Part shown: positions 40,051-49,062 of the stretch, piece after piece
Layout of the letters: each line of letters starts with the position of its first letter
How positions within the stretch are numbered: the stretch's first letter is position 1
Source of the DNA: Nocardia elegans NBRC 108235
GTDB taxonomy: Bacteria; Actinomycetota; Actinomycetes; Mycobacteriales; Mycobacteriaceae
Length of the DNA stretch: 64,000 bases
NCBI RefSeq assembly: GCF_001612845.1
Contig: NZ_BDBF01000001.1
Location: 186,001-250,000 of the forward strand
Direction of reading: 5' to 3'
The notes under the pieces: model-generated
Databases searched by the model: none
What the model was told of the DNA's origin: nothing
What the model saw: only the letters and a program-made list of their open reading frames with translations
Position numbers and translations under genes: made by a program

Positions 40051-41070
40051 GTGAACTCGTCCGTTCTCGCAGCCCAACAGCTGCACACCATCGGCTCCCC
40101 CTGGCTGTGGGCCGCCACCATCGCCGGTGTGCTGGTTCTGCTCGCGCTGGACTTCGTCGTCACCCGCAAACCGCACGAGGTGTCGATGCGGGAGGCGGTC
40201 GGCTGGACCGTGTTCTACCTGGCGCTGCCGGTCGCGTTCTTCGGCATGCTGTGGGCCGGATTCGGATCGAAGCCCGCCACCGAGTTCATCACCGGTTATC
40301 TGTTGGAGAAGTCGCTCTCGGTGGACAACCTGTTCGTCTTCATGCTGCTGCTGGCGGCCTTCGCGGTCCCGGCGGTGCTGGCGCAACGGGTGCTGTTGTT
40401 CGGCATCGTGGGCGCACTGGTGCTGCGCGGCATCTTCATCGCCGTCGGTGCGGCCGCGCTCGCCTCGCTGGACTGGGCGTTCCTGCTGTTCGGCGCGGTT
40501 TTGCTGCTCACCGCGCTCAAGCTGATCCGCGACGCGGTCACCGGGCACGAACAGGAAGTCGACATTTCCCGCATGCGTTCGGTGCGCCTGATGCGCAGGC
40601 TGATGCCCGTCACCGACGACTACCGCGGCACGAAGATGGCCGTGCGGGAGGCCGGCCGCCGCGCCCTGACCCCGCTCGCTCTGGTGGTCACCGCCGTCAT
40701 GGCCACCGACCTGGTGTTCGCGATCGACTCGGTGCCCGCGGTCTACGGCGTCACCGGCGACCCGTATCTGGTGTTCGCCACCAACGCCTTCGCCCTGCTG
40801 GGCCTGCGCGCCCTCTACTTCGTCCTGCAGGCGGTCCTGGCCCGCCTGGTGCACCTCGCCTACGGCCTGGCCGTGATCCTCGGCTTCATCGGCGTCAAAC
40901 TGGTGCTGCACTGGGCCCACGGCTACTGGGACTGGCTGCCGGAGATCCCCACCGCCGCCTCCCTGCTGGTGATCGTGCTGGTGCTCGGCGTGGTGACCGT
41001 GACCAGCCTGCTGGCCACCCGGGGCGAGAAGGACGGCGACTCGGTTACCGTCGACACGTCCGCTCGATGA
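40051..41070 (+). CDS. terC: TerC/Alx family membrane protein
   Basis: Integral membrane protein of 339 residues with about nine membrane segments and the metal-site acidic pattern LDFVVTRKPHEVSMREAVGW, EKSLSVDNLFVFMLL and TDLVFAIDSVPAVYGVTGDPY. TerC/Alx members export or manage manganese and support membrane-protein insertion. GTG 40051 follows GAGGAG by 4 bases, within a leader hairpin. The Mn riboswitch upstream suggests it is expressed when Mn2+ is high. The C-terminal tail is charged. Confidence 0.9.
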   Translation: MNSSVLAAQQLHTIGSPWLWAATIAGVLVLLALDFVVTRKPHEVSMREAVGWTVFYLALPVAFFGMLWAGFGSKPATEFITGYLLEKSLSVDNLFVFMLLLAAFAVPAVLAQRVLLFGIVGALVLRGIFIAVGAAALASLDWAFLLFGAVLLLTALKLIRDAVTGHEQEVDISRMRSVRLMRRLMPVTDDYRGTKMAVREAGRRALTPLALVVTAVMATDLVFAIDSVPAVYGVTGDPYLVFATNAFALLGLRALYFVLQAVLARLVHLAYGLAVILGFIGVKLVLHWAHGYWDWLPEIPTAASLLVIVLVLGVVTVTSLLATRGEKDGDSVTVDTSAR

Positions 41071-41131
41071 GCACCGCGGCCCGCGGGCGCAGGAGTTGTC
41101 CGCCGCGCAATCTCGGCCGTACCGTGGGCCG

Positions 41132-41650
41132 GTGCTGTCCCGCTTCCGGCGTATCGATCCGGTCCGCACCCGGCGCGCCGTCGATGCGCTGCGATTGCCG
41201 GAGGCCGTCTTCAAGACCTGTCCCTGGCAACCGCGGGAATTGGTGGACACCGGTCTGCGGCAATGGTTGCGATGCTGCGGAGCGGCGCTGGCCGACGACC
41301 AGGTGATCGGCATGCCGTCCCATGCCGTGGACGAGGCGTGGCACGGTTTGATCCTGTGCACCAAGCGTTACCGGGACTTCTGCGAGGCCGCGTACGGCCG
41401 GTTCCTGCACCATTTCCCCGAGGGAGACGGCTACGGCGGCGGCAGCGGTGTGCCGATGGCGACTCAGCTCGGACGCACCGTCGTCGCCTGGTCCCTCGTA
41501 GCCGACCCGGGCGAGGTCTGCGTGCTGTGGGATCTGGATGTCGTTGTGGGAGTGGAGAATCCGTGGGGAGTCTCGCCGGAGCGGATCGCCGAGGTGGAAA
41601 CCGCCCTGGGTGAGATCAGCGGAGGTTCAGGGCGCCGCGCTCGGCGGTGA
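41132..41650 (+). CDS. GRDP-like/DUF1399 family protein
   Basis: Protein of about 172 residues resembling the glycine-rich-domain-containing proteins (DUF1399): the central HAVDEAWHGLILCTKRYRDFCEAAYGRFLHHFPEG carries the family's His/Asp/Trp/His set, and GYGGGSG is a short Gly-rich loop. GTG 41132 lies seven bases after a TACCGT hexamer and may be leaderless; the frame begins at 41096. It is convergent with the Cys-rich repeat gene. Function unknown. Confidence 0.62.
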   Translation: MLSRFRRIDPVRTRRAVDALRLPEAVFKTCPWQPRELVDTGLRQWLRCCGAALADDQVIGMPSHAVDEAWHGLILCTKRYRDFCEAAYGRFLHHFPEGDGYGGGSGVPMATQLGRTVVAWSLVADPGEVCVLWDLDVVVGVENPWGVSPERIAEVETALGEISGGSGRRARR

Positions 41651-41768
41651 CGATGGCCGCCGGTCGCCACGGATTGCTCCTGCCGCACAGACACAGACCG
41701 GCGCGAACCGATCGGGTGCGACGATCCCCTGGGCCGCCCGCGCATGCCGGCCGAGGTGGCCTTTCGAC

Positions 41769-42116
41769 CTAGCTGCTGCTGCCGCCACCGCAACTGCTCC
41801 CGCCGCCACAGCTGCTACCTCCACCACAGCTACTCCCGCCACTGCAACTACCGCCCCCGCTGCAACTGCTGCCACCTCCACAGCCGCTACCACCGCCGCA
41901 ACTACTACCGCCACCGCAACCGCTTTCCCCGCCGAAGCTGTCCGTACTGCAACCGCCTCCGCCGCAATCACTTCCGCTGAATGTGCGGCCACTACGACCC
42001 GCATCGCCGGCCTCCCATTTCCGACGCCGCGCCGACGGCGATGCTTCTCGGCGAACGGCTGCCACCGAGATCCAGACGAGTGCGCCGACCACGGCCGCGA
42101 TGACGACGAAGTGCAT
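41769..42116 (-). CDS. membrane-anchored Ser-Gly-Cys repeat protein
   Basis: Short protein of about 115 residues. After one N-terminal membrane segment (FVVIAAVVGALVWISVAAV) and a short charged linker comes a C-terminal tail of about 65 residues made only of Ser, Gly, Cys, with few Asp, Phe, Thr: repeated CGGGSS, CGGGSG, CSGGGS, ending in three Ser. Twelve or so Cys occur every 5-6 residues. The DNA repeat is a consequence of the six-residue unit. ATG 42116 is plausible (alternative 42137). Resembles the GCGG-type tails near GRDP-like genes. Confidence 0.65.
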   Translation of the reverse strand: MHFVVIAAVVGALVWISVAAVRREASPSARRRKWEAGDAGRSGRTFSGSDCGGGGCSTDSFGGESGCGGGSSCGGGSGCGGGSSCSGGGSCSGGSSCGGGSSCGGGSSCGGGSSS

Positions 42117-42301
42117 GAGCGGACCGTAGCCGCACAACCCGGTGTTCGCCCGGTGAGCCGGTTGTGCCGCTCCCGGCGCGACCTCTCCGGCCGCGAACCT
42201 CCCTCGCGAACCGTTCGTGGCCCGCTCGGCGCAACGGTGCCATGATCGATGGCAGGAGCCCGGTCCCGGGCGTGCCGGGCGTTTCGCATGGTGGTGACGC
42301 T

Positions 42302-43231
42302 ATGGACGTTGCGACGTTTGCCGCATTCATCGTGGGGGCGGGGGCGGTGTGCGCCGGGGTCGCGTTCGGGACCGGGTTGCGGGTGGTTCAGCAGTACGAA
42401 CGCGGGCTGGTGTTCCGGTTCGGGCGGGTGCGGGCGGTGCGTAAGCCGGGTTTGCGGGTGCTCATTCCGTTCGTCGACAAGATGCGCAAGGTGCCGATGC
42501 AGGTTGTCACGATGCCGGTGCCGGGGCAGGAGGGCATCACTCGCGACAACGTGACCGTGCGGGTCGACGCGGTGGTGTACTTCCGGGTGATCGACCCGAC
42601 ACAGGCGGTGGTGGAGGTGCAGGACTATCTGTTCGCCGTCGAACAGGTGGCGCAGACCTCGCTGCGCTCGATCATCGGTAAGAGCGAACTCGACGATCTG
42701 CTGTCCAACCGCGAACAGTTGAACAAGGGCCTGGAATTGATGATCGACAGTCCGGCCCTCGCCTGGGGCGTCCACATCGACCGGGTGGAGATCAAGGATG
42801 TGGCGCTGCCGGAGGCGCTGAAACGGTCGATGTCTCGGCAGGCGGAGGCCGAGCGCGAACGCCGCGCCCGCGTCATCACCGCCGAGGGCGAGCTCCAGGC
42901 CTCACGAAAGCTGACCGACGCCGCCGAACGGATGGCGACCGCCCCGGCGGCCCTGCAGCTGCGACTGCTCCAAACCGTCGTCGAGGTTGCGGCAGAGAAG
43001 AATTCGACCCTGGTGCTGCCGTTCCCGGTGGAGCTGTTGCGGTTCCTGGAACGATCGACCCCGCCGGAATCGGGTGCGGCGCCGGCCGAGAGCCGCTCGG
43101 ACACGCCCACCGCCGAAGCCGGGACGGCGCATGCGCCGGACACGGATTCCGGCGTGGACCCCCGCTCCGCCGAACCGCCCTGGGCCGACGCCTCGCGATC
43201 ACCGCAGCGCGCACCGATTCGCCCCGAGTGA
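42302..43231 (+). CDS. slipin/Band 7 (SPFH) protein
   Basis: SPFH-domain protein of 309 residues. One N-terminal membrane segment (VATFAAFIVGAGAVCAGVAFG) is followed by the Band 7 core: VQQYERGLVFRFGRVRAVRKPGLRVLIPFVDKM, VVTMPVPGQEGITRDNVTVRVDAVVYFRV and a coiled coil RQAEAERERRARVITAEGEL. The final 50 residues are Pro/Glu-rich and probably disordered. It organises membrane microdomains; the partner protease or NfeD is not adjacent. ATG 42302 follows a weak GGTGGTGA. Confidence 0.87.
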   Translation: MDVATFAAFIVGAGAVCAGVAFGTGLRVVQQYERGLVFRFGRVRAVRKPGLRVLIPFVDKMRKVPMQVVTMPVPGQEGITRDNVTVRVDAVVYFRVIDPTQAVVEVQDYLFAVEQVAQTSLRSIIGKSELDDLLSNREQLNKGLELMIDSPALAWGVHIDRVEIKDVALPEALKRSMSRQAEAERERRARVITAEGELQASRKLTDAAERMATAPAALQLRLLQTVVEVAAEKNSTLVLPFPVELLRFLERSTPPESGAAPAESRSDTPTAEAGTAHAPDTDSGVDPRSAEPPWADASRSPQRAPIRPE

Positions 43232-43333
43232 AGGCCGGCTGCTCCCCCGGCTCCCTCGACCCCGGCTCGAACAAGCGGACCGGTCGCATCGACCGTACGA
43301 CCGGTCCCCCGCGCCGACGACGCGAAACGCGGC

Positions 43334-45097
43334 CTACGTCAGCTTCACCCGCGCCGCGACGAAGCGGTGGACGGCCGGGGCCAAGCGGCTGAAGTGGTAC
43401 TGCAGGTGGGCTTCCGGCGTGACCGGGACGATCTCGCGGTGACGTTCGACCGCGCGCACGATCCGGTCGGCGACCTTCTCCGGGCCGTAGCCGCGTTTGC
43501 GGTAGAGCGCGTCGTAGCGGGCCTGCTTCGCGGCCTCCGCATCGTCGGACAGGCCCGAGAACTTCGTTGTCGCAACGATATTCGTGTGCACGATGCCGGG
43601 GCAGATGGTGTGCACCTCGATACCCTTGCCGGCCAGTTCGGCGCGCAGGCAGTCGGAGAACATGAAAACCGCGGACTTACTGGTCGAGTAGGCGCTAAAA
43701 CCCTGCTGCGGGCTGTAGGCGGCCATGCTGGACAGGTTGACGATATGTCCGCCGAGCCCCCGCTCGGCCATGGCGGCGCCGAAGGTGCGGCAGCCGTTGA
43801 CCACGCCGCCGAGGTTCACCCGCAGCACCCGGTCGAATTCGGCGGCGGAAGTCTCGAAGAAGTCTCCGGCCTGGCCGATGCCGGCGTTGTTGATCAGGAT
43901 GTCGGGCACGCCGTGAGCGGCGATCACCGCGCTCGCGTGCTCGCTCATCGCCGCTTCGTCGGAGACGTCGACGGCGTAGGCGTGCGCGATGCCACCGGCC
44001 GCCGTGATCAGTTCCACGGTCTCCTTGGCGGCGTCCAGGTTCAGATCCGACAGGACGACCTCGGCGCCGCGGCGGGCGAACGCCAGCGCCGTTTCGCGGC
44101 CGATGCCGCTGCCGCCGCCGGTGATCACGACCAGCCGCTCGGTGAACGGCCCGGCCTGCACACCGACCTCGGCGCGGCGCAGCGTGCGCGGATACTCACC
44201 GGTGTCGACGGCCGTGGCGAGTTCGGTCGCCGAGGTGGCCAGCAACTCCGGATGGGAGAACGGCAGCCAATGCCCGCCCGCGATCTCGCGCCGGAACAGC
44301 CGATCGGTCCACTTCGGTGTGTCGTCGTACCCGGCCGGACGCACCGCGATATCGCGGCGCGCGATGATCAGCTGCACCGGCACCTCGGTGTGCCGCTCGC
44401 GTGGGCCGAGCATGCGCGGCAGGATGTTGGCGCGGTAGATCCGCATGCCGTCGAAGAAGTCCTGCCGGAACGCCGGACCCAATGTGACGTTCTCCGGGGA
44501 GGTTTCGTTCATCAGGCCGATGAACCGCTTCCACACCTTCTCCGACGACAGCGGCCGCATCACCGCCTTGTTCAGGCCGGGGGTCATGAACAGGAAGGTG
44601 TAGGCCGAGGACAGCAGCTGCGTGGCCGGGCCCCACACCGCGCCGCGGCCCATCCGATTGCGGGTCCACTTCGCCAGGTGGTCGAGATTCGGGCCGGAGA
44701 CCGAGGTGAACGAGGCCACCCGGGCGGCGGCCTGCGGCTCACACACCGCCTCCCACACCTGCACCGAACCCCAGTCGTGGGCGAGCACGTGCACGGACCG
44801 GTCCGGGCTCACCGCATCGGCCACCGCGAAGAAGTCGGAGGCGAAGCGGTCCAGGCCGTAGTCCTCGGTGCGATCGGTCCGAGTGGAGCGGCCGTGGCCG
44901 CGGGTGTCGTAGGCGACGACGTGGAAACGCCCGGACAGCTTGGGAATCACCCGATCCCACAGGTGATGGTCGTCGGGCCAGCCGTGCACGAGCAGCATGG
45001 TCGGTGCGGCGGGATCGCCGTATTCGTAGACGGCGATATCGAAGTCACCGTTTCGGACGAAGTGTTCGGAGTCCGGAACGGGGGCGGAGTCGGTCAC
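43334..45097 (-). CDS. ephD: EphD-like epoxide hydrolase/SDR fusion
   Basis: Two-domain enzyme of 587 residues. Residues 1-315 are an alpha/beta hydrolase with HGWPDD, the nucleophile D108 in HDWGS and the His276 in GGHWLP; residues 320-587 are an SDR with TGGGSGIG (326-333), Ser457, Tyr470 and Lys474. The architecture matches M. tuberculosis EphD (Rv2214c), reported to act in the epoxy- to keto-mycolate conversion. It is third in an operon behind the di-iron protein and its reductase, 30 bases after the latter. GTG 45097 follows GAGGAG. Confidence 0.92.
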   Translation of the reverse strand: MTDSAPVPDSEHFVRNGDFDIAVYEYGDPAAPTMLLVHGWPDDHHLWDRVIPKLSGRFHVVAYDTRGHGRSTRTDRTEDYGLDRFASDFFAVADAVSPDRSVHVLAHDWGSVQVWEAVCEPQAAARVASFTSVSGPNLDHLAKWTRNRMGRGAVWGPATQLLSSAYTFLFMTPGLNKAVMRPLSSEKVWKRFIGLMNETSPENVTLGPAFRQDFFDGMRIYRANILPRMLGPRERHTEVPVQLIIARRDIAVRPAGYDDTPKWTDRLFRREIAGGHWLPFSHPELLATSATELATAVDTGEYPRTLRRAEVGVQAGPFTERLVVITGGGSGIGRETALAFARRGAEVVLSDLNLDAAKETVELITAAGGIAHAYAVDVSDEAAMSEHASAVIAAHGVPDILINNAGIGQAGDFFETSAAEFDRVLRVNLGGVVNGCRTFGAAMAERGLGGHIVNLSSMAAYSPQQGFSAYSTSKSAVFMFSDCLRAELAGKGIEVHTICPGIVHTNIVATTKFSGLSDDAEAAKQARYDALYRKRGYGPEKVADRIVRAVERHREIVPVTPEAHLQYHFSRLAPAVHRFVAARVKLT

Positions 45098-45127
45098 GAA
45101 AATCTCCTCGAAGAGGGCGAGTGGAGG

Positions 45128-46237
45128 TCAGAGGTCGAGTACCAAACGCTCACCCGCGCACCGTGATACGCAGATGAGCAGTTCGCCCTCGGCGCGCTCG
45201 CCGGGGCTGAGGACGGTGTCGCGATGATCGGGCTGCCCGTCGAGCACCCGGACCTTGCAGGTGCGGCAGAAACCCTGCCGGCAGGAGTAGGCGATATCGG
45301 GCCGGACGCGCAGCACTTCGTCGAGCGCCGAGCGGTCGGCGGGAATGTCGAGCACCTCACCGGTGCGAGCGAGCTCGACGCGGAACGGCTTGCCGTCGAC
45401 CACCGGCGCGGCGGAGAATCGCTCGGAATACAGTTCCACACCGGGCATTTCGCGAACGGCCGCGGCGATCGCCGAGGTCATCGGGACCGGCCCGCAACAG
45501 TAGACCGATGTGTCGACGCCGACCCCGGGCAGCAGTTCCGCCGCCGTCGGCACACCCCCCTCGTCGTCGGTGCGCACCGTCACCCGGCTGCCGAAGGATT
45601 CTGTTTCGGCGAGGAACGGGATGGTGTCGCGACTGCGGCCGGTGTAGACCATGGTCCAGTCCACGCCCAGCCGATGCGCCATCCGCACCATCGGCAGGAT
45701 CGGCGTGATCCCGATGCCGCCCGCGACGAAATGCACACGGGCAGCGGAGGATCCGTGGCCCGGCAGGACGAACGGGAAGGCGTTGCGGGGCCCGCGGATG
45801 GTGAGTTCGGCGCCGACGCGGAGATCGTCGTGCACCTCGACCGAACCACCGAGGCCGCCCGGTATGCGGCGCACCGCGATCCGGTAGTGGAACCGATCGG
45901 CGGGGTCACCGCACAGCGAATACTGCCGCAGCCGGCCCGACGGCAGTTCCAGGTCCAGATGGGCGCCAGGTCGCCAGGTCGGCAGCGCGCCGCCGTCGGT
46001 GGCGCGCAGCACCAGGCTCACCACATCGGCGTCGTGCGCCTCGATCCGCCGCTCGACCACCCGCACGCGCAACCGGCCGCTGTCGACCGCGCCGGTCACC
46101 GGACGCCGGTGGATCAGCGACGCCCACCGCATCCGCGCCTCGGCGACCGCGCCGATGATGCGGATCGGCCGGTCCGAGCCGCGCCCACCGTAGAGGTCGG
46201 GCGGCAGCTCGGTGGGCACGGGCCTGCGTGTCGTCAC
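45128..46237 (-). CDS. PDR/VanB-type ferredoxin reductase
   Basis: Flavin reductase fused to a [2Fe-2S] domain, 369 residues. The flavin site is RQYSLCGDPAD, the pyridine nucleotide loop FVAGGIGITPILPM, and the C-terminal cluster ligands CRQGFCRTC plus a late Cys (LLICVSRC). Family members pass electrons from NADH or NADPH to oxygenases. GTG 46237 overlaps the stop of the di-iron gene by four bases (GTGA), so the two are coupled; this is the likely electron donor of the di-iron protein. A paralogue lies at 62092. Confidence 0.92.
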   Translation of the reverse strand: MTTRRPVPTELPPDLYGGRGSDRPIRIIGAVAEARMRWASLIHRRPVTGAVDSGRLRVRVVERRIEAHDADVVSLVLRATDGGALPTWRPGAHLDLELPSGRLRQYSLCGDPADRFHYRIAVRRIPGGLGGSVEVHDDLRVGAELTIRGPRNAFPFVLPGHGSSAARVHFVAGGIGITPILPMVRMAHRLGVDWTMVYTGRSRDTIPFLAETESFGSRVTVRTDDEGGVPTAAELLPGVGVDTSVYCCGPVPMTSAIAAAVREMPGVELYSERFSAAPVVDGKPFRVELARTGEVLDIPADRSALDEVLRVRPDIAYSCRQGFCRTCKVRVLDGQPDHRDTVLSPGERAEGELLICVSRCAGERLVLDL

Positions 46238-47136
46238 GACGCGAGTGCCTGTGCCGCAGGCGATTTCGCCAGATACGCCACGGCCTGCGCGGTCGATCCG
46301 ACCGAGGCCGGGGTGTATCCGGGCTTGGCCACCGACAGCGCCGACCACAGCAGCGAGGGAATTCCGGGCAGCGCACCCCGCCACATCGCACCGAGCGCCT
46401 TGCCCACGATGCGGGGATACCCCATATTCGGCAGCTCGGCGTCCTGGTGCACCAGATACTTCGTGCCGCGCAGCAGCAGCGCCACGAAGATCGGGAAGGT
46501 GATCGCCATCAGCGCGCACCGGCGCACGTAGCCGACCTCGAAATATCCGGCGACATCGTGGGCGACGAAGCGGTGCTCGACCTCCTCGGCGCCGTGCCAG
46601 CGGTACAGGTCGAGCATATTGGGCGCGGCGTCGAACCGCTCCAGATCGGCGTTGATGATCCAGTCGCCGAGGAAGGCGAAGAAGTGCTCGAGGGTGGCGA
46701 TGAAGCCCAGCCGTTCGACGAGGGTGTGGAACTGCTCACGCGGCGTCTGCCCCTCTCGCGGACCCAGCGCCTTACGGAAGATGTACTCCATCTGCCGCGC
46801 GTAGCTGTCGACGTCGACGCCGTGGGCGCGGAAGACCTGCTGCAGCGAATCGTTGTGGGTTTCGGCGTGCATGGCCTCCTGCCCCATGAAGCCGATGACC
46901 TGTTCGCGCAGCTTCTCGTCCTTGATCAGCGGCAGCGCCTCGGAGAAGGTCTGGATGAACATCCGCTCGCCCTCGGGCAGCAGCAGGTTGAGCGAGTTGA
47001 ACACATGCGAGGCGATGGGTTCGGCGGCCAGCCAGTGCAGCGGGGTGGCCCGCCAATCGAACTGCACATTCCGTGCGTGCAGCGCCACCTCACCGGGATC
47101 GCCCACGCCGCGGTTGCGCATGGGAAGTAACTTCAT
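46234..47136 (-). CDS. di-iron, ferritin-like COG3687 protein
   Basis: Protein of 300 residues in the COG3687 family, labelled metal-dependent hydrolase in databases. Its metal ligands read like a ferritin-type di-iron site: E57 (PEGE), E87-x2-H90 (QEAMH), E150 (TLEHF) and E185-x2-H188 (EEVEH). A C-terminal hydrophobic segment (ALMAITFPIFVALLL) suggests membrane association. ATG 47136 follows AGGAG. It is followed by the ferredoxin reductase and EphD, so an oxygenase or desaturase role on a lipid is more plausible than hydrolysis. A similar pair is at 61202-63135. Confidence 0.88.
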   Translation of the reverse strand: MKLLPMRNRGVGDPGEVALHARNVQFDWRATPLHWLAAEPIASHVFNSLNLLLPEGERMFIQTFSEALPLIKDEKLREQVIGFMGQEAMHAETHNDSLQQVFRAHGVDVDSYARQMEYIFRKALGPREGQTPREQFHTLVERLGFIATLEHFFAFLGDWIINADLERFDAAPNMLDLYRWHGAEEVEHRFVAHDVAGYFEVGYVRRCALMAITFPIFVALLLRGTKYLVHQDAELPNMGYPRIVGKALGAMWRGALPGIPSLLWSALSVAKPGYTPASVGSTAQAVAYLAKSPAAQALAS

Positions 47137-47187
47137 CGGTACTCCTGGTCGTCATCTCGGCCATCGGTTCCGGCCGCACCGGCACCG

Positions 47188-47207
47188 TTGCTACGGCAGC
47201 GTAGCAA
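47188..47207. promoter_or_regulatory. inverted repeat upstream of the di-iron operon
   Basis: TTGCTAC (47188-47194) and GTAGCAA (47201-47207) are exact inverted copies with a 6-base centre, 52 bases before the di-iron start. Probably the operator of a TetR-type repressor not encoded next door. Confidence 0.55.
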
Positions 47208-47263
47208 TTATCGGGCGGTAAGCGACACCCTGAGTACCACATAATTTTGGCCGCCGGAGCGGA

Positions 47264-47725
47264 TCAGCGCGGAGTTCTCGGCCAGGTAAAGGTGTGACCG
47301 TCGGCATCCACGGTGGTCACCTTGGTGAAGACATTGCCCGGCCGCGCGACGTCGGTCAGCGTGAGATGCACCTTTTTGGTGACGTACTTGCCGGCGGCAC
47401 AGTTGGGATCGCAGGTGTTCTCCCGCTCGACACCGTCTCCCTGCGCCTGATCCGGCCCCCAGCTCTGCCACACGATCTGTTCGACCTGAGCACCCAGATC
47501 GGCGCAGGCGAGGATCATATTCTCCGGCCGGACCGCCGGCTTACTGAAGGAACAGTCGATAACTTCCGGGACCGTACTGGCGGTGGTCGCCTTCGGCGCG
47601 ACCGAGTCGGCCGGGCGAGCGTTCCCCGAGTCGGACGAGCCGCAGCCGGTCAGCATCAGCAACGCGGCGGCCGCGGCCGCGCCGAACAGCGGGCGGCTAC
47701 CGCGCCGAATCGTGTCACCGTTCAT
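47264..47725 (-). CDS. putative lipoprotein
   Basis: Small secreted lipoprotein of about 153 residues. Start ATG 47725; a basic N-terminus and hydrophobic core lead to the lipobox LTGC, followed by a Ser/Thr/Ala-rich linker. The mature part has several Cys (VIDCSF, LACADLG, NTCDPNCAAG) probably in disulfides. The upstream ORF to 47845 has no better site. Function unknown; resembles DUF-type small Nocardia lipoproteins. Confidence 0.78.
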   Translation of the reverse strand: MNGDTIRRGSRPLFGAAAAAALLMLTGCGSSDSGNARPADSVAPKATTASTVPEVIDCSFSKPAVRPENMILACADLGAQVEQIVWQSWGPDQAQGDGVERENTCDPNCAAGKYVTKKVHLTLTDVARPGNVFTKVTTVDADGHTFTWPRTPR

Positions 47726-47874
47726 GTCAGTCCCCAGATCTTCGTCGAACTCCACCCGCCGCCCGTGGGCGTGTCTACCAAACCTAGTGGATCGATTCGG
47801 CGGCCGGGGGCACGCGACACCGGCGCATACGCGCAACCTCGGCACCTATCGCCGCGCTCGGTCGACGACAGCGA

Positions 47875-48189
47875 CTATTCCCCCACCGCGCCGGCGTCGA
47901 GATTGCTCGCCGCCCACGCCCACAGCGGTTGCAGCGCCCGCACGAGTTCGGTTCCGGCCGTGGTCAACTCGTAGGCTTTGTCGGCGCGTTTGACGATCAC
48001 ACCGGCGCCCTGCAGGGTCTGCAGGCGCACCGAGAGCATGCTCGAGGAGCAGTTGTCCATGCGCCGGCGCAGCTCGAGGAAACCGAGAGGTCCCGGCGTC
48101 AGTTCCCAGACGACGCGCAGCATCCAGCGCTGCCCCAGCAGTTCCATCGCCGCACGGGGGGCGCCCTCGCGCTCTCTTGCACTTCTCAT
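47875..48189 (-). CDS. HxlR-type winged-helix regulator
   Basis: Regulator of about 104 residues, ATG 48189. The HxlR/MarR-type winged helix covers nearly the whole protein (MELLGQRWMLRVVWELTPGPLGFLELRRRMDNCSSSMLSVRLQTLQGAGVIVKR). It has one Cys in CSSSML where HypR/YodB-type relatives have a redox-sensing Cys near the N-terminus, but the position is different, so redox control is uncertain. Divergent from the SDR at 48228 and probably its regulator. Spacing 38 bases. Confidence 0.88.
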   Translation of the reverse strand: MRSAREREGAPRAAMELLGQRWMLRVVWELTPGPLGFLELRRRMDNCSSSMLSVRLQTLQGAGVIVKRADKAYELTTAGTELVRALQPLWAWAASNLDAGAVGE

Positions 48190-48227
48190 TTCGAACCACC
48201 ATAGTGATTCTGAAATAGAAGCAACGA

Positions 48228-48992
48228 GTGGGAGTGCGGGTGGATTCACAACGCATCGTGTTGATCACCGGCGCCTCCCGCGGCATCGGGGCGCAGACCG
48301 CCCGGATTCTCGCGGGGCGCGGCGATCACGTCGTCCTGAACTATCGCGAGAAACGCAGGCGGGCAAGCATTCTCGCCGATTCGATCGCCGCCGACGGCGG
48401 ATCGGCGACGCCGGTGGGCGCCGACCTGTCCGATCCCGGGGCCGCTGCGACCATGATCGAGGAGATCCGCACCCGATTCGGGCGGCTGGACGTGCTGATC
48501 CTCAACGCCTCGGGCGGGCTCGAACACGGCGCCGAGCCCGGCTACGCGATGGCGATCAACCGCGACGCCCAGGTGCGGCTGGTCCGGCTGGCGTTACCGC
48601 TCATGGCCCCGGGTGCGCGCATCGTGTTCGTCACCAGCCACCAGGCGCACTTCCACGGCCGCAAACCCACCCCGGCGGACTACGAGCCCATCGCACGGAG
48701 CAAGCGGGCGGGCGAGGACGCGCTGCGCGCCATGATCGGCGAATTCGACTCGCGCGGAATCGGTTTCACTGTCGTATCGGGCGACATGATCGAGGGCACC
48801 ATCATCGTGCGCCTGCTCGAACGCCGCGATCCGGACGCGGTGGCGGCGCGAACCGAACACGGTGCGCTGCCCACGATCGACGAGTTCGCGACCGCGATCG
48901 CCGACACCACCACGGCCGATACCGAATCCGGCCATACGGTCTATGTCGGCGGGACCGACTACCTGGCCGACGCGATCGATCCGGCTACCTGA
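48228..48992 (+). CDS. short-chain dehydrogenase/reductase
   Basis: SDR of about 254 residues. The cofactor loop TGASRGIG is preceded by RIVLI; GADLSDPG and LILNAS (replacing NNAG) follow. The active-site Tyr/Lys pair is in YEPIARSKRAGED, with the longer spacing of some SDR subgroups that use a displaced Lys. GTG 48228 or GTG 48240 are possible; the latter has GGGAG before it. Divergent from HxlR, so likely controlled by it. Substrate unknown. Confidence 0.85.
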   Translation: MGVRVDSQRIVLITGASRGIGAQTARILAGRGDHVVLNYREKRRRASILADSIAADGGSATPVGADLSDPGAAATMIEEIRTRFGRLDVLILNASGGLEHGAEPGYAMAINRDAQVRLVRLALPLMAPGARIVFVTSHQAHFHGRKPTPADYEPIARSKRAGEDALRAMIGEFDSRGIGFTVVSGDMIEGTIIVRLLERRDPDAVAARTEHGALPTIDEFATAIADTTTADTESGHTVYVGGTDYLADAIDPAT

Positions 48993-49062
48993 CCGTCGGA
49001 CGCGGAGCCGGCACCGCCACGGCCACGATCGGTCCACATCGACCGCCGCCGGGCCCGCACGA

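Noticed and set aside
41770..41960. Possible CRISPR or satellite repeat
   Set aside because: The 18-base period is irregular and comes from coding CGGGSS-type hexapeptides; no spacers.
41538..42245. Thr/Ala-rich plus-strand frame over the Cys-rich gene
   Set aside because: It is the complement of the Ser-Gly-Cys repeat; the minus frame has a credible start and membrane segment.
43367..45166. Long plus-strand frame opposite ephD
   Set aside because: No recognisable domain; ephD on the other strand has complete catalytic motifs.
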